Assembly: GCA_963680875.1 (NCBI GenBank)
Contig: OY804590.1
Coordinates: 24,676,640-24,740,639 of the forward strand
Length of the DNA stretch: 64,000 bases
Direction: 5' to 3'
From: Bathymodiolus brooksi
Taxonomy: Eukaryota > Mollusca > Bivalvia > Mytilida > Modiolidae
Positions 23,750 through 35,160 of the stretch are shown piece by piece (positions within the stretch are counted from its first letter, which is position 1; every line of letters begins with the position of its first letter). The notes beneath the pieces were generated by a model. It worked only from the letters and a program-made list of their open reading frames with translations, had not been told where the DNA came from and made no database searches. Both the position numbers and the translations under genes were made by a program.

Positions 23750-24560
23750 TTGATTGATTGATTGGTGTTTAACACCCCATTTCCAAATAATTTCTTCTTA
23801 TTCACTAATCTTTGAGAAAACATGATAACCTTTTTAGTTCACCTGGACCAAAGGTCCATGGGAACTATTGCCATCACTTGGCGTCCGTCGTCTGTCGTCA
23901 GTAAACTTTTCACATTTTAAGCTTCTTCTCCGAAACCACAAGGCCAATTGGAACCAAACTTAGCAGGATGTCCTCTACAAAGTTCCTGTTTTTTGTTCCA
24001 GTCCGATATTCAACACGGCTGCCAGGGCCAATAGTATGCTCTGATTGGCTGAAATTTCAAAGATTCTCTTCTGTGAAACTAATGAACTGACTGTACCCAA
24101 ACTGTAAATGAATGACCATTGGAATGTCCTTTATCAAATTTATGTTTTTTATGTGGATCGGAAATCCAAGATGGCCGCCACTGCAGGACATAGATTAACA
24201 TTGGACCCTATGGGAAAATGTTCAAATTCCTTCTTCTCAGAAACTAAAAATATGATTAAAGCCAAACTGTACATGAATGTTCATTGGATGGTCCTCTACA
24301 AACTTTAGGTTTTTTGTTCCGATATGAAATTCAAAATGGCGTCTACGGCAGGACTTAGTTTAACATTTGGAAAAATGTTTCAAAACGTTTCTTCTCTGAA
24401 ACCACTTGGACAATTGAAACCAAACTGCTCAGGAATGATCATTGGAGGGTCTTCTACAAAGTTTAGCCTTTTTTATGCCGATCGGAAATCCAAGATGGCC
24501 GTCACCGCAGGACATATATTAACATTGGACCCTATTTTAACTAAGAACTATATAAAAATA
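23750..24560 (+). repeat. Dispersed repeat with about 160-bp tandem units
   Basis: Starts after TTGATTGATTGATTGGTG with TAGTTCACCTGGACC, CATCACTTGGCGTCCGTCG, then about 3.5 units of about 160 bp marked by GGTCCTCTACAAA, GATCGGAAATCCAAGATGG and GGACATAGATTAACATTGG (24112, 24277, 24436). A related copy in reverse orientation is inserted at 31118-31483. The small open frames are repeat-derived. Confidence 0.7.
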
Positions 24561-24860
24561 AATTAAAGAATTTGATTCGGACCAGTATATTCAATTTTTC
24601 CGTACGATGACTGTGATGGGTTGATGGGAAAGGGAACAAGTGGCAATTTATTGGAAGATTTTTGTAAAAGTATGGTAAGCGCCAACGATACTCTTCATTT
24701 GTCACTGAATATTTTTTTATGATGTAAAGGAGGAATAACTGAAGTATGGTTGTGATTGGAGTTTTATTACAGTAAAATGGGGCAATATAGCGCTCCTTTA
24801 CACACTGTTGATGTTTGGAGTAAACGCCAGTCTCCTATTCAACTTATTTTTATTCATGCT

Positions 24861-25180
24861 ATTGTAATTACTTACAAAGTTGTGCTAATGATTTGACCAT
24901 TTTGAGGAAATGAGTTAAATTACTCATATTTTTGCTCAGGATTTTGCCATCCTGGGAAAATGAGTTAAATTACTCATATTTTGTGCTGATGATTTGGTCA
25001 TCCTGGGAAAACAAGTAATTACTCACATTTTGTGTTGATGATTTGACTCTTCTGTGCAAGTGAGTTAAATTACTCAAATTTTGTGGCGATGATTTTACTA
25101 TCCTGGGAAAACGAGTTATGACTCACATTTTCTACTGATAATGTGGTCATCATGGGAAAATGAGTAATTACTCACCTTTC
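24861..25180 (+). repeat. About 63-bp minisatellite, five units
   Basis: Units share GATGATTTGGTCATCCTGGG, AAAATGAGTTAAATTACTCA and CATTTTGTGCT. AGTAATTACT and AGTTAAATTACT are small palindromes. Units differ by several substitutions, so the array is old. Confidence 0.8.
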
Positions 25181-26640
25181 ATGTACAAAGTTTTTGCTAA
25201 AAAAGATAACTTTTCTCATGCTGTTTCTATTTTTATACTGAAATATGTTTTGATAGTTTACTTCCAACTGACATTTATTTGTTTTTCTCTCAAATCGACC
25301 CGTCGGCGTTCAGTTCCAACATTTATGGTACATATTGCACAAAATGACACAATGTCATTGTATGTAGTTTACGGGTGTCAGTAGGTCATTGTTTATGTCA
25401 ACTGTGGTGTTCCATAGAATCATTTTTTGCAGATTCTATTTAGATATTATCATTTTGTAATTAATTCATTAGAACAATCATTGAGGTTTTCTGGAGTTGC
25501 CTCCCCTTGGCAGCATAGCATCTTATTGACAGGTATATTATGAAGACTTTACAAGAAAATTAGTCGAAAACCAAAGATATTATTCATTATTTACTGGGAT
25601 TAATACCATAATCAAATTTTTTATTTTATTTTTTGTTCTTGCAATGACTGATATGTAGGGCTTTTTATGACATCTCAACTATGTGTTATTCCTATTGTGT
25701 ATTACCTTCTAACAAAAACGTTCACATTTGTTTTTGGCATTTTTGCATTCACCTTAAATCAATGTAGAAAATCCTGTTATTATTATTATTTTATTTTTTG
25801 GCGTTTGTGAGTCATCACTAAAATCGGTACATTATAACTGTTGTAAGAAGTTTTTTTGTTGTTATTTTTATGATATTTGGTTAGCTGCAATAATGTAGCT
25901 CCTGTGACAAACTTGTGTCTCGGCAGAGCTACAACGCGGTCCCATTCGTCACAATAGTGCAAAAAAAAGTTGTAGTTGAAACAAAAAAACTCACTATTTA
26001 CGCTTCAAACATTGCATTATAACTATTACTGATGATCCCAGTTCTTGTTAAATCGGTTTGGCTGAGAAATATATGCTTTTCAAAGGTAGCAACAACCTTG
26101 TTCAAATTTATCGATCGTTTGCCATTACCGGAAACTACGGAAGGCGGAGCTTTTCTAAATATGGTATTACTTACTACACGTAGTAAACGGCTGATGTAAA
26201 CATTCACGCCTCAAATCGCCAAATATGGTATCGACATCCAAATAGTGAGGTCGGAAATGACGAAATTCAAAATGTTCAGAGAGAAAGTAAACATGGATTT
26301 TTATTTTGTGGGAATTACATTCTAAAATACTGGTAAAGGAAAGGTTATGTCTTATTATTGATAAATGCTGGCTTCAGAAACTCTGTAAGCGAGCGCAAAA
26401 AATCTCGGCGGCTGCTCCATTACGTGTAATAGCATCCCGTTATAACCCTTGCGAGTAAGCGAGCATTTAGGGTTTTATTATTAGAACTAATATTTGGTGT
26501 GTTTGATGAGCAAATTTCTGTGATTAATTTTTAATTATGTTGATTTCTTGTAAACAGTTTAATCTATTAACTATACATAAATATATGTATGTATATTTTA
26601 ATAAACTTGTGTACACACAATTCATGCCAAAAAATATCTG
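25181..26640. other. Stretch with no recognised gene
   Basis: AT-rich, apparently single-copy sequence within this window. Short open frames (25160-25384; 25998-26207 minus) show no domain. 26090-26270 is relatively GC-rich (AAGGCGGAGC, CCCGTTATAACCC near 26435) but no exon could be defined. Confidence 0.4.
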
Positions 26641-26740
26641 TAAATGTCATGTGGCAAACAAAGAAAAAAGTTTTCATTTTGTGAACAACGCAAAATGGAT
26701 TGGAATGTAATTTTATCAGCAGTAAATGATGTATTTTCTA

Positions 26741-26925
26741 TCATAGGGAATCCCTCATTAATATATATTAATATGTTACTGCCATGTTTTGATTTATTTG
26801 CTTTAAAAAAGGATCCCTCCTTAATGTGTTACTGCTCCATGTTGATGTAGTTGCTATGACAAGGGATCCTTCATTGATAAAGATAGTATGTTACTGCCCA
26901 ACATTACACCACGTGTTGTTTTTAG
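26741..26925 (+). repeat. About 65-bp tandem repeat, three units
   Basis: Units begin GGGAATCCCTCATTAAT, GGATCCCTCCTTAATGTG and GGGATCCTTCATTGATAAAG, each followed by a GTTACTGC word and, in the first two, a CATGTT word. Confidence 0.65.
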
Positions 26926-27103
26926 ACTTTATTTGTCTCATGTTTTTATTGTTTATTTACGTATGAACTGTGTATACATATAAGTTGATTAGACATGTAG
27001 AATCTGATCAATACAGGAAGGTGGAATCAAAACTATTCAACCGCGAACTCAGGTACAATAAGGTCACAATGATTGATTTATTGTGAAAGTACATTTATTC
27101 GTT

Positions 27104-27268
27104 GGCACCCAATTTTCGTGGTTTCTGCGAAATGCATTGATCCATGGCTTCTTGAATTCGTGGTTTCCAACACTACAGGAATCAATCAATGGGACAATTG
27201 TATTTCGTTGGATTTTAATTTCCGTGATTTAAGTGAACCACAAAATCCACGAAAATTAGAACCGCACG
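27104..27268. repeat. Possible MITE with short inverted ends
   Basis: CACCCAATTTTCGTGGTTTC at the left and CCACGAAAATTAGAACC at the right are near reverse complements. Element boundaries and target duplication are uncertain. Confidence 0.4.
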
Positions 27269-27487
27269 ATTAATAATGATGTCACAGTATAGTTTTTAAA
27301 AATAAATATGTCTGAATTCCTTCCACCCAATTTTAATAGAATATTTGTAGTTCAATCTGATAATCTTACTATTTTTTTTAATGTGGAAAGAGAAAAGAAA
27401 AAAAAATATTCCAGCACTTTTTTATAGGTGCTCTATAAAACTGGTTTCATAGGGATAAGCATTAAAACAATCTTTTACCCTCCCTGT

Positions 27488-27590
27488 AGTTTTGTGACAG
27501 GTCGGTGGTTTTCTCTGGGTAGTCCGGTTTCCTCCACCATATAACTGACATTTTGTGGAAAGTGGCATTAAACACCATAAATCAACCAAC
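27488..27590 (+). mobile_element. SINE A tail, internally deleted
   Basis: TTGTGACAGGTCGGTGG, CCGGTTTCCTCCACC, then directly ATATAACTGACATTTTGTGG and GGCATTAAACACC; the middle (AATAAAACTGACCGCC) is missing compared with 13172-13412. Confidence 0.7.
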
Positions 27591-28492
27591 CAACACTGTA
27601 GTTTTGTCTTCTGAAAATTGTAAGATCTATATATCAGTTCATCGTGGCCTTTATATTTTACATCTGTGTGGAATTTGCTAGTGATCCTATGGGATCTGCT
27701 TTATAGTACTGCCAATGATTAATAATGTAAAAATGAAAATTTTTAAAGGTTTCATCTGCCATACATATGTAATTAATTTACTTACCAATTTTCAAATATC
27801 TATCAATTTTGTGGGGTTGATAATGAATGTAAAGACAATGAAATAAGATTGTGATTTCACAGATATTTTGTGCTGCCACAGTATGAGCGAGTTACTCGTC
27901 ATTTAACATAGAAATTTCTGTAGAAGTTGATATAAGGGATATTATTTGTCACAATTTTCGTGGATCCAGACCACAAATTTTTAAGATTTTCAAAAAGTTT
28001 TTCAATTAACAGGAACAGCACCTATGAATAACACGGTATCTATATTTTGATATTTTTATTTTGGAAATTCGAAAATTAAGGAATCTAAGAATCCACGAAT
28101 ATATCTTTTACGAGCAATAGACTGCAAATTTGGATCTTTGAATTTGATTTCTTTCACCCTACCCTGCAAAACTCACAATGTCAGATGAGATGAAGATAGT
28201 GAGGTACTGTTATATAACACAGCTAATGTCATCTTTTTACTCAGTATACATGTATTGTATTATTATTTTTAAAGGTTAGTGGATCAGTTTATACATGTAG
28301 TAAGAAAGACATGTTTGTTACATGTACGTGTCGTATTGATTCTGTCAACATTCCGTCAATAACTCGACAAAAGGACGTTGTAGTGACCATTATCATTCAA
28401 AATTGAATGCACCTGCTTTGCAAGAAACAAGTGGGTTATTTCCCTTTTGTAATAAGGTTAAGTCAAGCTAAGTCTTGACCTTTTATCCATAA

Positions 28493-28705
28493 TTGATTCT
28501 GACAAGGGAGATAATTATTTTTACAAGAGAGATAATTATTTTTGTCAAGGGATATACTTATGTTTACAAGGGAGATAATTATTATTGTAAGGGAGATGAT
28601 TATTTTTACATGGGAGATAATTATTATTGTAAGGGAGATAATGCAATGTATAATTCCATTTCATGGGGGGGGGGGGGGAGGGGGGGGAGGAGGAGGGTAT
28701 ATATT
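28493..28705 (+). repeat. About 27-bp tandem repeat plus poly-G tract
   Basis: Seven or so units of ACAAGGGAGATAATTATTTTT type, alternating ACAAG and GTAAG starts, from 28500 to 28642. A poly-G tract broken by A follows at 28664-28697. The repeat is open in several frames, which creates artefactual open frames on both strands. Confidence 0.8.
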
Positions 28706-29100
28706 TTTGATTAAAGACACTGCATGGACATGGACTCCTAAGATAAATTGTCACATTAAGGGGTTAAGGGAGTATCAACAATGTATGTAGGGACAGTGCA
28801 GAAGAAACCTGGGTTAAAATTCATCAAATGAGGAATGTACCTTGATTATCATCGGAGAAGAATGTCATCATTTACTTACCTGCTTTGACCAAGTTACTGT
28901 AATGAGTATTCAGTTGATATGAATATCATTATTTAGTACTTTTATTGTTAATGTTAACTTTTGTTAAACAGCTTAAAATGTTGTATTGATTTCAGATATA
29001 TGTTAAATTTGTTCAAATACTGTCAATTCACAAATTAGTGCGATGTTTTTATTGATAGGAAAAATGCAACAGGACCGAGATCGTATTATTCAAACACACA

Positions 29101-29218
29101 TCAGTGACTTGCGGCAGGTTGGTGGTTTTCTCTGGGTACTCAGATTTCCTCTACCAATAAAACTGACCGCCACTATATAACTGAAATATTGTTGAAAGTG
29201 GCATTAAACACCATAAAA
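29101..29218 (+). mobile_element. SINE A tail
   Basis: CAGTGACTTGCGGCAGG, CCTCTACCAATAAAACTG, TGAAATATTGTTGAAAGTGG, CATTAAACACC. The head is missing (5' truncated). Confidence 0.75.
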
Positions 29219-30507
29219 TCAAACCAAAACTCGCATTTGGAAAAATATTTGTAAATCAAAACAATAAAGAGGAATGAAAGTGTAATAAAATTACTTAGTA
29301 TCTGCCAACAGTCAGACATCTAGAGTTCATTTTTTTTCAACAAGACAGTGGCCTTAGTTTAATCTAACACAGTCTTCGCGCTAACCCACTTGCCCGAAGC
29401 CCGGTACAAGTAAAACTGGATTCGGACAAGTGAAAATTATGAAAGAATTTGTTTGAATAAATAGAAAATTATTCTAAATTTGGATTATGTGCAAGTAGAT
29501 GAAAAAAATTAAGACAAATACTGCTGACATTTTCACCACAGATCTAGGGTGCAGGTTTCACATTAATAAATGAATGCATTACTTTGTGAATTTAGAGTAG
29601 TTAGTTCGCAGTCTTAGAAACCTTGACATTATGGGATTTCTCTTTACACCAAGCAAATGTCAGTTCTTACATAATTGTATAAAATATATATAGAACTGAC
29701 ATTTCCATTTTCGTTTTGTATATAATTGACCCATGATCCATTCGGTTCTAAAACTAAGAAATTTTTTAACATAGCCTTTTTTTGAGACTAGCCTATTGTT
29801 TGATTAGATGCACATTTTGTAATGTCTTTGAATATGTTGATGTTTTGGATGGGGGTCTATTTTACTCCATATATGACTTCTACTCTTTTTCTGCTTCTGC
29901 CAAAATATTACCGTCTTCATGATGTTGAAGATTATGTCAATGGTTGCCCATTGCAACTGAACTCTCATGTGACAAAGCATACTATTTAAACTATATCTTC
30001 AGATTGTCACCACCCATGAATGGTGTAAGGAGGGGCGCGGGGGTGCTGTTTTGTAATGTTAAGTGCCCACCATATATGTGTTTGGATTCATTATTCTTTA
30101 AATACAGAATTCAATAAAAACTAGCTAATGATAAAAATATTGTTGGGAATTCTTGACCTTTGATCTCAGATGTTAATCAGGTCATGTCATTGTTTTTAAA
30201 CTGAAATTAAATTTAATAAAAAAATGTATTCTTGAAATGAAAACTTATTGTTAACTTAGCAAAATTTAAAACACAACATTTTTTCTCTTAAAATATACAG
30301 GATGTTTTTTTTTCAAATTTAAGTCAAGCAAATTGTACATGTATTACATTTATATGGTCAAGAATATTCAATTACAAATACCTTAAACATTACATTGAAA
30401 ACATAGAGGGAATGACAAACACTGTGTAACCTGTTTCAGAATGTAGTTATTTCTGAAATATTGGATAAAATTATACATCATTTCATCATAAATTTCAGTA
30501 GTGGCTG
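29219..30507. other. Stretch with no recognised gene
   Basis: AT-rich sequence with no open frame of note, no repeat shared with the rest of the window that I could see, and no convincing exon. Confidence 0.4.
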
Positions 30508-30755
30508 TTTGTTTCTTTCTCAGTTTATTTTTAAGTGAATGGGTTCTATTTTTGTAGGACCTTGGACATTCCCCATTCTTATTGCAAACTTGTTTCTTTC
30601 TCAGTTTATTTTTAAGTGAATGGGTTCTATTTTTGTAGGACCTTGGACATTCCCCATTCTTATTGACAACTTGTTTCTTTCTCAGTTTATTTTTAGTGAA
30701 TGGGTTCTATTTTTGTAGGACCTTGGAAATTCCCCATTCTTATTGACAACATGTT
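30508..30755 (+). repeat. About 80-bp tandem repeat, three units
   Basis: Three near-identical copies of TTTCTTTCTCAGTTTATTTT, GTGAATGGGTTCTATTTTTG, GGACCTTGGACATTCCCC. Only a few substitutions separate them, so this is a recent duplication. Confidence 0.9.
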
Positions 30756-30889
30756 GCTTGCTTGAGTTATAGTGTTATGTTAAGTTGATAGAGCAAATGT
30801 TTGTTTGATGTATGAGGATTATTTTGAAATAAATTGTCTGTTATGACTGTATTTTAACATTTTTGTTTTGTTTAGCCAATTACTCCGTC

Positions 30890-31117
30890 AACCTCATCAG
30901 TGGTGTATTGGTTGGCGTACTCGCCTCGAGTGAGGTAAATCGTGGGTTCGAGCACCGATGGGGTCAAACTAAAGACTATAAAATTGGTATTTTTTTTGGC
31001 TTCACCCCTAAGCAACCAGCATTAAGGAGAAAGAGCAAAGATTGGTTGGCTCAGAATCAGGATAATGTGTCCGAGTGGGGCGACGTGTCTATCCACGGAC
31101 TGTTGTTTCAGTGAACT
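30890..31117 (+). mobile_element. SINE-like family B, 5' part of split copy
   Basis: An A-box-like TGGTTGGCGTACTCGCC and the B-box-like GTGGGTTCGAGCACC are clearer than in the palindrome copies. Sequence runs through GGATAATGTGTCCGAG and stops in mid-element where 31118-31483 is inserted; it resumes at 31484. Confidence 0.75.
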
Positions 31118-31483
31118 ATAAACTAGTGGGTTGAGCCTGTGTCGCTCACCTTTCATTCTGTTTTGAGCAAACTTTATACAGAACCCTCTATAGGTGCTTT
31201 CTACCAAATGTCGGTTCATTTGGCTATTCGGTTTCAGAGGAGAACATTTGTTTTTAGAAATCAACCAATCAGAAACAATAATTGGCTGTGGTGGCCATGT
31301 TTGTTATTGGATCTGGACAAAATGAGCAATCTTTACAGATGACCTTCCATAGATGCTTCCTACCAAGTTTCAGTTCATTTAGCTAAGGTGTTTCAGAGGA
31401 GAAGATTTAACATATGAAAAGTTAACGGACGACGGACGCCAAGTGATGGCAAAAGCTAACATTGCCTTTGCAAGGTGAACTAA
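31118..31483 (-). mobile_element. About 370-bp repeat inserted in a SINE
   Basis: The reverse complement begins TTAGTTCACCTTGC and has CATCACTTGGCGTCCGTCG, related to the repeat at 23825-24560. It also holds a doubled CCTACCAAGTTTCAGTTCATT / CTACCAAATGTCGGTTCATT unit. It separates two halves of one SINE B copy. Confidence 0.7.
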
Positions 31484-31600
31484 AAATTCAACTCAGTATG
31501 TTGGTCTAGTACAAAGCAGACTTCATCATCATCTCATTGAAAATTAACTTGTTCTTGCCATGCTATAGCTGAAAAATTGCCGAGTTGGCATTAATCAACA
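31484..31600 (+). mobile_element. SINE-like family B, 3' part of split copy
   Basis: GTTGGTCTAGTACAAAGCAG, TTGCCATGCTATAGCTG and GCCGAGTTGGCATTAATC continue the copy that starts at 30890. Confidence 0.75.
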
Positions 31601-32104
31601 ATCACTCACTTACTCACGTTTACTCAATGGAATTACATGGCGATTAGTAGAACCAAAACATTCCAAGGAATAGTTTCAAAAATAGCCTCCACGTTTCATG
31701 TTCGTCCTATATTCAATTCAATATGGCCACCACATCAGAGTACATAATAATTTCTGATTATTGAAAATTTGGAGAGAGAGAAAAAAACATACACATGTAC
31801 TAAAAAATGAAAAACAAAAAATACCACACGGTGTCGGAACAGTTCCAAAATCCAATAGTAAAAATCGTAAAAGGAAGCACAATTATTGCGATATTTGGAC
31901 CAAGACAACAGGATTCATCTATGAGTGGTTCTAATAGAAGATTCACAATTATGTTGCAATCTGATGTGACCATCAATTATTATTTCTGAAGAAAAGTTTG
32001 AAGATACCAAGGAGGAAATCAGAAGCTGTCAAATGAAAGACAATGAATTGGCCAAAAGAAAAAGGACAAAAGGACAAATAATGATCTACAAAACGGTGTA
32101 AACA

Positions 32105-32400
32105 TCAACTAAAAATTGAACAACATGAAACCAACAAAAACCGTAAGGATGTAAACCAACTGCAGACCGAAAGGCTATATATAGCTAAGTGCCATTTAAC
32201 ACTCATTTTAGGGTATGAGTTATGATCATTATTGAAAACCCTACTATGACTGTGGAATGCAGAACGGCAATACAATGTTTGTAGCTTTTCTTTAATTTGC
32301 TTAAGTATTAAATTTGATGATTTATCATGTTCATTTACATCGATGTCCTTTCTTACTAATTCAACAATAGCACTCGGCAAATATAGTATTAAACCAATCT
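32105..32400 (-). other. Unassigned 91-codon open frame
   Basis: The minus-strand frame reads with unusually ordinary protein composition for about 55 residues (IVELVRKDIDVNEHD, ILKQIKEKLQTLYCRSAFHS), then degrades. It could be a fragment of a transposable-element protein or of an old exon; I do not recognise a family and see no supporting splice sites. Confidence 0.25.
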
Positions 32401-32516
32401 AGACAAATTCTGTATAGATAATTTGATTGTTGTTTAATTTTAATGGAGAAAGCAGTATTTCCGCTTTTTTTGTGATGTGAACAAGTTAACATTGATTGAT
32501 TATTGCCTTCTCTAAT

Positions 32517-32735
32517 ATGAAGAAGAGGTTAAATATGTCAAAGGGGTAATCAGAATCCGTAAATCGAGGAAGGACAGAAATCACAATGGTTAAAAAAGGA
32601 CAAAAACTATCTACAAAACATTATGCAGAAAATTAAAGATCGACCAACACGAACCCCACTAAAATCGGGGGTGAACTTATGTGTTCCGGAATGGTAAGCA
32701 GTTCCTACTCCAATGGTGACACCCGTCATTGGCGG
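32517..32735 (-). mobile_element. Naiad-type 3' UTR
   Basis: The plus strand reads GGGGTAATCAGAATCCG, AAATCGAGGAAGGACAG, ACACGAACCCCACTAAAA and TGTGTTCCGGAATGGTAAGC; the reverse complement is the standard end. Confidence 0.7.
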
Positions 32736-32823
32736 TATAAACAAAGTCGTGATCAATTCCCGATATAATTTACTTCTGACGTGTGTATTGTCGGACAAAT
32801 ATTGGACATCATTTCGAAGTAAT

Positions 32824-32985
32824 TTCGGGGTCGTCGTGATCGTATGGTAGTTGGATTTACAACTTTCTGTGCAATCAGTGCCCATAACCACTAAAGTCGA
32901 GAATTCGAACCCCGCTCATGGCGCTGTGTACTCGATACAACATTATGTAATAAAGTTTGTTAGTGACTTGCGACAGATCGTCACT
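32824..32985 (+). mobile_element. SINE A, 3' truncated
   Basis: GTCGTGATCGTATGGTAG, TTGGATTTACAACTTTC, B-box-like GAATTCGAACCCCGCTC, GTGACTTGCGACAGATCG, then the tail is lost. Confidence 0.75.
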
Positions 32986-33035
32986 TTCGGTAGCATGGAC
33001 GCTTAAAATTTCTGAGGAAAAATTTGAATTTGTTT

Positions 33036-33285
33036 GGGACCAACCATTTAATTTGAAGGGGGGGGGGGGGTTATGTTTTTTGTTTCGTTCAGAATTTTTT
33101 TTTCGGACAACACGAGAGTTTTTTTTCCAGAATTTGACATTAGGTTATATGACAAAAACTCTGAATCAGATTTTTTTTCCTCCACCAAAATCAGTATATT
33201 TTTTTCAGCAACATTGGGAATCAGAATATTTTTTTAGAAAAAAAACCATAACCCCCCCTCCCCCTCAAGTTAAATGGTCGTTCCC
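33036..33285. mobile_element. 250-bp MITE with about 38-bp TIRs
   Basis: The left end GGGACCAACCATTTAATTTG continues into a G-run and TTATG. The right end is its near reverse complement: CATAA, a C-run, and AAGTTAAATGGTCGTTCCC. The interior is T-rich with several TTTTTTTT runs. The open frame across it is spurious. Confidence 0.75.
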
Positions 33286-33488
33286 TTATCGCTATAAATC
33301 GCCGAAATTTGTGACCATCAAATCATAGTTCATGGCAAATGTGAAAAGTGGACTCTGATAATTATCTAGGATTATATTTTATCGCAGGAAAATGCAAATT
33401 TTTGTTTAAAATTGTATATTTTGTCTCGGGAAAATTCATCATTTGTTTAAAATGTATCCAAACTACATACATTTTTAGTTAAACAAAA

Positions 33489-34226
33489 TTGTCGTTGAAC
33501 AAAATCAATAAGGAATTCAAAAAGCTCTATAGACTGTATAAAAACACAGAACTATCCCGAGAGACTATAATATTCAGTGACAGTAAGGGTTTCTCCCTGA
33601 GAGATGTGCTGAACGATAGACTTAATCAGAAAATTAGTGTGATTGCTAAAAGTGGAGCCAATATTTACAATGATTCTCATTATTATAAAGTGAAAAGTGC
33701 AGTGAAGAAGGCGAAGAGACCTATCGTCATAGTGTGGCTTGGAACCTGTGATATTACGGGGAAAAAGGGAAGTATGTTAGTGTTAAGACCTATCCCTATC
33801 AAAAAATTGAATTTGCAATAAGCAAGAATAGAACTTTAAAGAGTAGACTCTCACAGGCTAACCCAGAGGCAACGGTTGTGTTCCTAGAGTGCCCATATTA
33901 CTCTATTACTAGGTTCAACAAATTTAAGATAACTAATAGTAACAGTAAAATTGCAACAAATAAGCACTATCAGAGGAATGCCATAGCTGCATCTAGAGCT
34001 GACAACCAAGTTTGTTGTATGGTTGATTATTTTAATGATCACCTCAGACTAATTAATAGAAACTGGTACACCTTGAATATCACAAGACATTATTGCGTCA
34101 AGCAAGGGAATCGGGGCGGAACGCACAAGCTATAGAAAGAACTGGAATGTATATTCTGATGCTATGCATCCAGTAAGATCATTGGCTAGACTGTGGTTGT
34201 TTAGGGTAATAGAACTAACAACATAA
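33489..34226 (+). pseudogene. SGNH/GDSL esterase-like ORF of a CR1-like retroelement
   Basis: Three frame segments join into one protein. Block I appears as TIIFSDSKGFSLRDV (Ser in SDSKG), the G-x-N/C-D type block as VIVWLGTCDITGK, and the terminal catalytic D-x-x-H as YSDAMHPVRSLARLW (about 34155-34200). Between them lie VVFLECPYYSITRFN and DYFNDHLRLIN. Two frameshifts (near 33775 and between 33800 and 34140) and the absence of an ATG (the open segment starts at a TTG) make it a pseudogene. Esterase domains together with PHD fingers are known in CR1-like LINE ORF1 proteins; here the esterase lies about 1.1 kb upstream of a separate PHD/coiled-coil frame on the same strand, so I link it to that element, but it could belong to another retroelement type. 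Confidence 0.6.
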
Positions 34227-34375
34227 ATAGCAGCAAAGACCGAATTGTGTGTGTAGTGGGACAGGGAAGCCTTGACCCCAATTAGTAAGTACAAAAAGCA
34301 AGGAAGCATTGCTCAGTAACTTTATAACTTATGCTTGTATATTCGGCAAGGAAGCCTTGCCCCAGTAGGGAGTGG

Positions 34376-34475
34376 AAGTGGTCGAGTGGTCTAGGGCGCT
34401 GGACGTAATGTTAAGCGAATGGTGCTGCAGTGTATCAATGGTGTGGGTTCAAATCCCGTCGAGGGAAGAACAAAA
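34376..34475 (+). ncRNA. tRNA-Leu/Ser-like segment (pseudo-tRNA)
   Basis: An A-box-like GTGGTCGAGTGGTCTAGGG and a B-box-like GTGGGTTCAAATCCCG are about 50 bases apart with a long variable-arm-sized spacer, as in class II tRNAs. Acceptor-stem pairing and a clean anticodon loop were not found, so this is a tRNA-derived remnant or internal promoter rather than a working tRNA. It sits between the esterase-like frame and the hairpin array. Confidence 0.5.
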
Positions 34476-34528
34476 TGTTGACAGCTCTAAAATCTAATTC
34501 TAACACTGTTTGGTTTAATTTTCAGACG

Positions 34529-34529
<1 letters not shown>

Positions 34530-34560
<31 letters not shown>

Positions 34561-34562
34561 AG
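34530..34562. repeat. (TA)n microsatellite
   Basis: An ATATACATATATATAT-type run interrupted once by C. Confidence 0.85.
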
Positions 34563-34832
34563 GCTAAATAGAGTTCAGATAGGGAAGCCCTGTCAATAAA
34601 TACACAAAGACCAGACTGCTGCCGTAGGTTTACTTAAAATTATAATACAAGGAACTCAACAGTAGAAACATATATTGATTAAAATAAGGAAGATTTGATT
34701 GCACAAAAGAAAAAATTCTAGCGCAGGTTATGCATGGAAGGCATGGACATAAGATATCATACAAGAACAAATACAAATACCAAAACATGGAAGCTTTGTC
34801 TTGCACAAAATAAAATTGTTTGCGCAGCTTAT

Positions 34833-35160
34833 ACAAGGAAGCCTTGCACATAAGATATCATACAAGAACAAATAAAAAATACCAAAAACAAGGAAGCCTT
34901 GTTTTGCACAAAATAAATATTTCTAGCGCAGCTTTTGCAAGGAAGCCTTGCACATAAGATATCATACAAGAACAAATAAAAATACCAAAACAAGGAAGCC
35001 TTGATTTGCACAAAATAAAAATTTCTAGCTCAGCTTATGCAAGGAAGCCTTGCACATAAGATATCATACAGGAACAAATAAAAATACCAAAACAAGGAGG
35101 CCTTGCTTTGCACATAATAAAAATTTACAGCGCATCTTATGCAAGGAAGCCTTGCACATA
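34833..35160 (+). repeat. About 102-bp tandem repeat carrying two hairpins per unit
   Basis: Units start at about 34833, 34937, 35039 and 35141 (spacing 104, 102, 102): hairpin, CACATAAGATATCATACAAG, AACAAATAAAAATACC, hairpin, TTTGCACAAAATAA, TTTCTAGCGCAGCTT. A more diverged unit precedes at about 34730. The minus-strand open frames here are repeat-derived. Confidence 0.85.

Noticed and set aside
26026..26270. Possible host promoter or first exon in a relatively GC-rich patch
   Set aside because: No start codon with a signal peptide or consensus donor could be defined on either strand.
28545..28790. Overlapping open frames on both strands as genes
   Set aside because: They arise from the 27-bp tandem repeat and the poly-G tract; products are low complexity.
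32957..33328. 123-codon plus-strand open frame as a gene
   Set aside because: It spans the MITE TIRs, G-run and T-runs at 33036-33285.
34376..34475. Functional tRNA gene
   Set aside because: Internal promoter boxes are recognisable, but acceptor pairing and a standard anticodon arm are not.
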